From Misgurnus anguillicaudatus (taxonomy: Eukaryota > Chordata > Actinopteri > Cypriniformes > Cobitidae), in NCBI RefSeq assembly GCF_027580225.2, contig NC_073361.2:25528501-25592500 (forward strand): a DNA stretch of 64,000 nt, read 5' to 3'. Position numbers and translations under genes: made by a program. A model generated the notes under the pieces. The model was not told where the DNA came from, ran no database searches, and saw only the letters and a list, made by a program, of their open reading frames with translations. Positions 56,192-64,000 of this stretch are shown here, one piece after another; positions within the stretch are counted from its first letter, which is position 1; each line of letters starts with the position of its first letter.

Positions 56192-56961
56192 ATATTTAGC
56201 GATCAATCTTGCGTTTCAATGTAAACGCATCTTGATAAAAAATGGCAGCATCCATGTAAGTAAGACGAGTGTCTTGTGACTGTGTGACACATATAATAGC
56301 TAGTCACAAAACTAGCGAGAACCATGTTTTTACATTCAAAAGTGATGTATTGATCGTTAAATGCGATAAAAATACAAATAATCTTTTCTTACTTATGAAA
56401 GTCGCTTATGGCATTGGCATTCTTTTGATACTCCGGTGTTAGTTTGCAAATTTTCCAGGGTTATACAAAAAACATCTCTTACAGTGTTGTCCTTTGTAAC
56501 GCAGATCGTTTCACAGAATGCAGCATCTTTATGCTCCCACAATAACTTTAAAATGCTCAGCATAGTGACACCACTGCAGTTTTTCCTCCCTTGAGCTCTA
56601 TGGAGAAAACATCACAGGCACATTGAGGCCACAGTTGCCATTTGATTGATGTGTCAAACTGCCCATATAGAAGGACTTTGCCTCCAGAGGCCATCGTCTT
56701 TGCTGGAAACGCAGAAGCGGTGGCTATGATTGGGGCTGGATGGTTTAATGTCTTGTGTGTGCGACTGAGTATTCAACGTCATTCAATGTGGCCCGAGTCA
56801 TCAACTTTCACTATATTTCACTAAGAGTTCTGACGTTGCAAATTCCCAAACAGAAAAAAACTGGAGTTGTGCAAATATGCTTCATATTTGTATTGCATCT
56901 TGCATTGCATAACTTCAGTAAGCAGACTCATTCATCTTGTAAAATAGAATTTTTCTGACTT

Positions 56962-57612
56962 TTCTAGTTACTAAGTAATTAGTTACTGTAATTTAATTAC
57001 TTTTCCCTTGAAAAAGTAAAGTAAGGGATTGCTCTTATTTTTCTAGTAATCTAATTACAGTTACTTCTGATGTAACTTAATACTGTGTATGGACTGTAAA
57101 ACAATTATGTATACTAAAATACAATAATGGATTTAACATGGTTTTAGTTTACAATTCTCACTAATAACTGGTTTATTATTATTAGCATTAATATTAATGA
57201 GATTTTGGCTGTTTATTAATACTTAATAGCACATATTAATGCCTGATTCTGCAAAACCTTATTCTACATCCTTAACCCTCCCCATTTACCAATACTTAAA
57301 ATTAACAACTACTTTAGTATTAATAAGCAGTAGTTGGAGTATATTGAGGCAAAAGTAGTTAATAGTTAGTTAATAGAGAGAATTGGACCCTAAAGTAGGA
57401 CCAGAATAATTGATGTACTTTTATATATTATTTCTTTGAGCCATTTCGAGCCTATTCTTGTATCATGTACTAAATAGGATTTAGAAAGTAATTAGTAATA
57501 AGTAATTAAATACTTTTTGGAGAGAGTAATTTGTAAAGTAATCTAATTACATGATTGAAGATGTAATTAGTAACTAGTAATTAATTACTTTTTTTGAGTA
57601 ACTTACCCAACA

Positions 57613-57615
<3 letters not shown>
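56962..57615 (-). mobile_element. hAT-like repeat with CAGTGTTGGGTAAGTTACTC end (minus strand), with nested repeat
   Basis: The right border reads gagtaacttacccaacactg, a well-known fish element end. The rest is dominated by aattagttact/agtaatctaattac. The left border is indistinct. 57143-57399 looks like a different inserted repeat (ttagtttacaattctcacta ... gagaattggaccctaaa). Confidence 0.6.

Positions 57616-57662
<47 letters not shown>
57616..57662. repeat. (TA)n microsatellite
   Basis: About 23 uninterrupted TA units directly after the CAACACTG transposon end. Confidence 0.97.
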
Positions 57663-57666
<4 letters not shown>

Positions 57667-59176
57667 CGCCAAGAAAATCATTTATTTTGAGAAATTGGCA
57701 CTCGGCACAGCTGCTGATGTCTAATGATAATCAACCATGTATTAATTAAGGCATGATTGCTGAGTCAATAATGGCCTGGTTAAATATTGATGTGTCTAAA
57801 AGGCCCATCACTGGAGATGGACAGCCTTGGTGATGGCCCGATGGGCATGGGCACAGTTCACATCCATATGGTTGCGACGGGCCGTGTGCTAGATCTGCGG
57901 GAGTTGTGCTTTGGTGTGTGAATTCAGAGAGTCTTTCTGTGCAGATTTCATGCAAAGAGAACTGAAAACTCACTCATTAGCAACTTTGGCATCACAGTCA
58001 GGGCCGTCTGATGTACACAGAGAGCTGTTAGTTCACCTTCAATTTGTGGCTTTTGTGCCATAATCTAATTTCATCTCAATAGTGTGACAAAAACTTTATA
58101 GGCAGCATTTTAAAGCATCTTGGACCAGTTTCAAAAGTCAAAAAATATTGAAGCCTTCTTACGGTAAATGGGCATGCATCCTTGCATCAATCTGCTCTAT
58201 CTTTATCATTATGATCAATAATCATATGTGATTAATATGTGCATTACAGAATTCCTGGAAAATAAATTATCACATACCATAAGTGTATAAACTCAAATGC
58301 ATTGGCATGTTTTATGCATAGGGTATTGTATGATGTCTATAGGTCTCCATTTATGCTAAACTACTAGGTAAACTATGAGGTGAGAACAACAGCTGGCATG
58401 CTGAGATGTTGCCATTTATATTCAGATAAACCTTTGTAAGCTCTTTTCTTCTTCTACCCAACTGCATTGGCAATTCTGTAGGGTGCACAGACATCTCAAA
58501 GTGGTCATGTGTGCTTGGCATATTATAACAGATTTATTGTTCTGTTGCCTAGGTGTAAGTATGTTTTAAGATGGATCTTCTCTTCTCTATAGTCTGCTAT
58601 TTAGGCCAAAGCTATTCTGGCGTCTCATGGGATGACCCTAGGTAGGAGATACATAAATAAGACCGTTTTACTTCCCTTTGGGATGGCACTTACTCAGCTC
58701 GGCCATTTCTTTTTTGCAGGTACAGTACATACTGAACTGAGCATTAGTTTAGCATATATCCACCTATAGATCCCCTCACCCCTAATGGGCTCTTAGGGCT
58801 GTTAAAATCCGCCCGAGTCGCATTTTGTTTCGCAGGGTTGCTTTACCACTCAAAGACGTACGGCTTATGGTAATGTTAACTATAAAGACTTTGTCGATTA
58901 AGTTACAGTAACAGGTTTGGACTCTGTGCTGATTGCAGGCGGTCTGTGACAGAACCAATCAGAGTGATTGATTGGCCTCGCAGAGGTCGCTGGCAGGCTG
59001 ATTGACATGTTAATGACATCATCACAGAACGCTGCACTGTCAGGCTTGCGCTTCACGACAGCTAGCTGACCACCTGAACATTTCAGCTCTTTCCTTGACT
59101 TGGTTAGGATAATGCCTAAAATGGTTTCTTTTTAATTGCTCGCAGTACTCCTAGAGTCCTTTGCAGAAATGCCATA
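57663..59176. other. Intergenic; no gene recognised
   Basis: 57770-57970 is GC-richer with a 75-codon minus frame of no known family. 58780-59110 looks unique. No repeat borders found. Confidence 0.35.
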
Positions 59177-60186
59177 CAGGGCTTCCCAAACTTTTCATTT
59201 CGCGACCCACTTAAAGGGATAGTTCACTTTAAAATGAAAATTCTGTCATCATTTACTCATCCTCATGTTGTTGTAAACCTGTATGAATTTCTTTTTTCTG
59301 ATGAACACAAAAGAAGATATTTTGAGAAATGATGGTAAACACACAGCAGTAAGTGACCATTGACTTCCATAGTAGAAAAAAAAATATTTTGGAAGTATTG
59401 TGATAAATGACGAAGAAAATATTTTGATAAATGATGGTAAACACACAGTTGACGGTACCCATTAAATTCCATCATATTTTTTTATTCCTAAGTCTATGGT
59501 CACTTACTGCTGTGTTTTAAGGATGAGAATGAGTAAATGGTGACAGAATTTTCATTTTAAAGTGAACTATCCTTTTCAATGGGACCTATCAACATATTTT
59601 TATATAAGTGTAAGGAAACACTTTTTTCTAGTTTCTAGTATTTGATTAATGAAATGTAAGTTTAATTGCAATATCAAAATGATTTATGGAATAGACCCTT
59701 TTACTGTTTGTACACAATGTTGACATGGCAGCGTATGTTTGGCAACGGAAGTATGTAATGGCAAGAATCAGCAGTGAAGCAACATAGACAGAGAAAGTTA
59801 TTTTAAAAAGTTGACTTTATCAACTTTTTCATCACAGCTACCAGATCTGTGTACTATAGTGGAGTGGATAGAAGACGTTAGCAGATGGCCAAATACATAT
59901 ATACGTATATTAGTATATTATATTAGTGCAACCAAACGCAACAACCAGACATTTTGATGTTGGGAAACCGCTTTGATAAACTTTTGAGTTGCTAAAATGT
60001 TAGAACCACTGGGGAACAACACAATTTTCGTTGTCAAAATGCACGTGCAGGCTACCATGCAGGCATACCAAAATCACTGTCATTGCTTGTCATTAGTTGG
60101 ATTAAACTGTTTTTTGTCATTACAGCCAAGTGACTTTGGGTGACCCACCTTATCCCACTGTACGACCCACAGTTTGAAAACCCCTG
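59177..60186. mobile_element. hAT-like element with CAGGGSTTCCCAAAC ends
   Basis: CAGGGCTTCCCAAACTTTTC, then cgcgacccac, at the left; cgacccacagtttgaaaacccctg at the right. ccata is repeated at both flanks (59172-59176, 60187-60191). It contains an inserted TTAA foldback (59211-59579). Confidence 0.75.
59211..59579. mobile_element. TTAA foldback, family 5 (GGGATAGTTCAC ends), nested
   Basis: TTAAAGGGATAGTTCACTTT on the left and aaagtgaactatccttttca on the right (right TTAA mutated). It includes the inverted block aaaattctgtcatcatttac / gtaaatggtgacagaatttt. It inserted right after the cgacccac of the host element. Confidence 0.8.
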
Positions 60187-60230
60187 CCATAGAAGAACCA
60201 TTGGTAACAGTTTACAATAAGGTTGTATTT

Positions 60231-60478
60231 GAAGAGTTTCGTTGCAAAACGAGATAACCACCGTTTTTTTATTGTTCATAAATCTAGTTTTTTGGTTGTG
60301 CATTCCAATTAATTTCAATTGAACTGGAGTTGTTTTTTTTATTTAAACCTTCATAACTTAAAAAATACAGCTAAGTAGCACCATAAAACAAAATAATAAC
60401 ATGAAAACATAATAATAAACATGTTTTGACAAAAATGTTAAAAAATGGATTTAATCTCGTTTTGCAACGAAACTCTTC
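60231..60478. mobile_element. GAAGAG-ended MITE, short copy, 4-bp TSD ATTT
   Basis: GAAGAGTTTCGTTGCAAAAC and GTTTTGCAACGAAACTCTTC ends with ATTT on both sides (60227-60230, 60479-60482). Nearly identical to 19399-19647. Confidence 0.9.
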
Positions 60479-60494
60479 ATTTGTTAACAGTTAG

Positions 60495-61170
60495 TTAAAG
60501 GATTAGTCCATTTTCTTCCAGATAATTTACTAACCACAATGTCATCCAAAATGTTGATGTCTTTCTTTGTTCAGTCAAGAAGAAATTATGTTTTTTGAGG
60601 AAAACATTCCAGGATTTTCCTCATTTTAATGGACTTTAATGGACCCCAACACTTAACAGTTTTAATGCAGTTTAAATTGCAGTTTCAAAGGACTCTAAAC
60701 AATCCCAAACGAGGCATAAGGGTCTTATCTAGCGAAACGATTGTCATTTTTGGCAATAAAAATAAAAATATGCACTTTTAAACCACAACTTCTCTTCTTC
60801 TTCCGGCTGTGTGACGAGCCAGTGCGATGTCACGTAATTGCGTAATGACGTCAAAAGGTCACGTGTTACATATACGAAACGCACATTTGCGGACCTTTTT
60901 AAACATTAACTGACACAAAGACATTAATTATTATCATTCCACATACAACAACGTTGAAGTGGTCCTCTTTCTTCACACATGTAAACACTGGAGCTGTAGT
61001 TTCGCATACATCATGCGCAACCTTCCGACGGGGTTATGTAATACGTAAAGTCACGCTGACGGGTCTCACAGATTGTGCAAGATGAGAATTTGTGGAAAGT
61101 AAAAAGTATTTTTTTGCAGAAAATGATGATCGTTTCGCTAGATAAGACCCTTGTGCTTCGGTTGGGATCC
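60495..61170. mobile_element. TTAA foldback, family 3, right end lost
   Basis: TTAAAGGATTAGTCCATTTT opens a close match to 13650-14565. The copy turns back at atgatcgtttcgctagataa and stops near 61170, where cctatagagcaggcacgtg begins different sequence. Confidence 0.75.
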
Positions 61171-61174
61171 TATA

Positions 61175-61380
61175 GAGCAGGCACGTGCACACATAGACAT
61201 CAAAGGGGGCTTGAGCACCTGCCCTTTTTATTCCTGGAGAGAAAGTGCCCTTTTTTCTGGGGTGCTTTTTTTAAAAAAAAATATATATATATATATGATC
61301 TTTATTCATATAACAACTGATGTCTGTCTGTTTCTTGTGTTTTTACTTGTTGCTTATTTAATTTAACATGAATTTATTCA
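61175..61380. repeat. Fragment of an interspersed repeat truncating the foldback
   Basis: gcaggcacgtgcacacatag, then gggggcttgagcacctgccc, looks like the end of a known fish repeat, but I cannot name it. It includes a short A-run and (TA)n at about 61275-61296. Confidence 0.4.
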
Positions 61381-61629
61381 GGAATAATTTAAATGAGATT
61401 TAAACTCTTATATAAAGAAAAATAGCGCTATTTGTGGCACACAAACGGTTAACAGATGAGTCCCGCCTCCAAAATTCACATCGCTAATATGATTGGATCT
61501 ACCTTTCCTTAGTCCCGCCTCTCTAACTTATTTCGCTTTATGATTGGCTTGTCTACACTCGTGCTGCATCATTCGCGCTTCAAGCGCCAAAGCTGCTCAG
61601 CCTGAATACGAGACGCGATGTCCATAGCT

Positions 61630-61745
61630 GTGTCTGAAACCGTTCCCTCGTTCACTCATTCACTATTCCCTATATGGGGAATGACGGTTGAGTCCACTAT
61701 ATGGGGAAGAAGCAAATGAAAATGAGTGAGCGATTTCGGACACTG
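61630..61745. repeat. Transposon-like inverted ends (GTCTGAAACCGTTCCC / GATTTCGGACAC)
   Basis: gtgtctgaaaccgttccctc pairs with gagcgatttcggacac, with paired ctatatggggaa blocks between. Similar in plan to the mini-MITE at 12657-12733. Confidence 0.5.
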
Positions 61746-64000
61746 ACGTAAATATCAGCGTCAGAGCTGTCGCAGAGATTCATCATAAACACCTGTGTGG
61801 CTTTATTGATTGTACTGTGAAATGGTAAAGTTTACTTTCTATGTTTTTTTACATTTGTCATGTTTATTCTATTAGTTGATAATAAAGAGAGCAAACAGCT
61901 GGTTATAATATTTATTTCTGCTGTTTATTTATTGTTTAATAAAAATGTTTATTAGATTTTAAATAAAGATAACGCAATTATTTTTTATTTGTTTATTTTT
62001 AAAGAAGCAGAAAATAACTGACAAATTATAAACCTAAATGTTTGGTGTTTACTGTCAGTATCCTTCAGCAGATTCAAGTTACGCATTCGTCTCCCATTGC
62101 ATCATGGGAAATATGAGTGAACGAGCTGTCAGTACCCGATCCGTGCCGCCTGTCCAATCTGTTTTGCGCATGCGCACAATTGCGTAGTAGAAAACGTCAT
62201 CATTTCACTGTGCGATTGGTACCACGCATGCGTTGAAACACTTTACGGCCAAGCATAACAACTGGCAGCGTATTTTTGTAGGCTACACTTTTGTGTAGTT
62301 AATAAAGACTCTTTTTAAACATATTTAAATGAAGACTTTTTTTAAAGACATATTTAAATGAAGGCAATTATCCGAAACCGCATCCCAGCTAACATACAGC
62401 GGCTAATGGTTCATAATCGTTAAATTTACATTTATCAGATGCATTTAACCAACGTGACTTTCAGTTTACACTTTTTTTCTGTACCCATGCAAAAGTTATC
62501 TATAATTTTTTTTACCATAATTTGCAGTAAAACCACAGTAAAAATAAAATCAACCATGGTTTATTAATAAATAAAAAATAATCATGCTCTTACAACAGCA
62601 TATAGAAGTGCATTTTAGTAACCACAAACTTTACCATGATTTAAAATAATATGGTTACCACAGTTTCACTCCAGCATTACTATAATGTTACTGTAGTAGA
62701 ACCATGGTTACAAAACCTTGGTTTGAAATAAGATATGCAGTTTTACCATAATAAAACCAATGCATGTTTCAAGGTTACAAAAAATCCCTTAATCAGTCTG
62801 AGGTAACAGTGACTCACTGAGGAGAATGTTCTGGAAACAAAACAATATTAATTTCACAATAGCTCTAAGTTAATACAAGTCATGTGTTTAAAGTCCTGTT
62901 CAGTTAAAAGACAATTATTATTATAGGGTAAGTTGGCAGAATTTCAACCCACTTTGTGTTGTTACAATGTCTGTAATTTGAAAATGAACCATTTGGATGA
63001 TGCAAAACATCATTTTGGCAAAGAATTGTGGATAAAAAAATGGGAATAAATCAGCACAATTAACTCAAGAATAAAGAGGAAACATTTTCTGTTCAAATGT
63101 TAGCATCTATTGTATTTGTAACAATATAAAGTGGGTTAAAAATCGGCAAACTTGCGCTTTGGGGCAGTAATTACAATATTATATTTGGCAATTTTGTATG
63201 TCCATCTATTGTTGCCATCGTCTTAAGCCTCTGTGAGTGTTGGCATCATCTGAAGTCTTCACAAATGAAGCTGGATCCAAAAAGGAGCTTCCGTAACCTC
63301 TAGTAATTTTAGGATGTGTATCCTGATGGGGAAAAAAACAGGAAAGGAAAATTAGAAGGATGAGGATTATTGTGGTTCATATTATTTCAAGCAAAAGCTT
63401 ATGTGCACTTCTTATTTCATCACTGGAGAACAAGGTCATAAGATGTGTATGTGAATGCTTGGCTTAGAAGAGGTGTTTTTCTTAATTAAGACTGGTAGAG
63501 TTTAGGAGTAAACTCTTAACTGTTTTTGTTAAAAAACAGTTTAACTGTTTTTGTTAAAGTGCAACTATGGTCTGATTCACTTTTTTGCATTTCCTTTGGT
63601 GTGTAAGTGTGTATTAGTAAATGTTAACGATATGCTAAAGGTATAAACCCCAAAGTAAACGATGACACAAGTTATCGCCTCCAATGTAAATCTCTTTTCT
63701 TGGACTACAAGAAACACACAGATTGTCGACAACAGTTTACTTCTCGGGATTGGTGATGTAGACAAGACCGACATTATCATAATTCTTCCCACTTTGGCCT
63801 GTAAGTTAACTCCTGTTAGCATTGCGAGCAATTTTTTTTAAACATGGTAAGGAGCGTCACAATGTACAGATTAGCTGGTCAATTAGGGACACAGAGCTTT
63901 TTAAATCAATGAGTTCTGTACAAAATCAATGCGTTTGAGGAAGGAGGGAAATCTATACCTACAAAAATGTACGGTATGTGGAAAATATATATTTTTTTAC
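61746..64000. other. Intergenic; low-complexity and unique sequence
   Basis: 62500-62770 is built from accatggtta/taccataataaaacc-type units common in fish DNA. 63500-63560 forms a small hairpin from repeated aactgtttttgttaaa. Nothing coding. Confidence 0.35.

Overview
This is a window of teleost fish nuclear DNA, most likely cyprinid. It is AT-rich and packed with short non-autonomous DNA transposons, tRNA-derived SINEs of the DANA/HE1 kind and microsatellites. It holds one protein-coding gene that can be read with confidence. No bacterial-type genes, operons or CRISPR arrays are present.

The gene is rnpc3 (U11/U12 snRNP 65 kDa protein of the minor spliceosome) on the + strand. The coding region runs from 10971 to 26134 in 14 exons, and the reconstructed frame is 505 codons including the stop. 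A CpG-containing putative promoter and 5' UTR exon lie near 9180-9344, and a 3' UTR exon with AATAAA lies at about 27383-27475. The protein has an N-terminal RRM, a proline-rich then acidic then basic middle, and a C-terminal RRM. Two splicing features stand out. The last coding intron has a U12-type donor (GTATCCTTT) and a U12-like branch site. Downstream of the stop are two tandem ATATCCTTT motifs, matching the U11-binding splicing enhancer (USSE) known from vertebrate 65K genes. A possible proximal 3' splice site lies just before the USSE, and a strong distal one just before the poly(A) signal. This is the layout expected for autoregulated choice between a long and a short 3' UTR. An 812-bp foldback transposon sits between the two acceptors.

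The rest is intergenic or intronic DNA dominated by mobile elements whose ends can often be set from target-site duplications. They include hAT-like elements with 8-bp duplications (4108-5147, 17342-19999, 20234-20988, 24057-25182, 46516-47018), a GAAGAG-ended family with 4-bp duplications (three copies) and many TTAA-flanked foldbacks. There is also a two-copy TA-flanked family (30299-30729, 39975-40389), a compact LTR element with 5-bp duplications (47244-48437) and several nested insertions.

Other structure: a ~1.1-kb near-perfect palindrome (27933-29037); a 102-bp minisatellite that stays open for 181 codons (51719-52612); a ~530-bp tandem duplication (48449-49513); and a local duplication (42665-43249 / 43823-44091) in which one copy keeps the empty site of a transposon filled in the other. 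Both flanks of rnpc3 (1-9170 and 27500-64000) show no gene I can recognise. A few stretches are GC-richer and free of obvious repeats, and may be conserved non-coding DNA or isolated exons.
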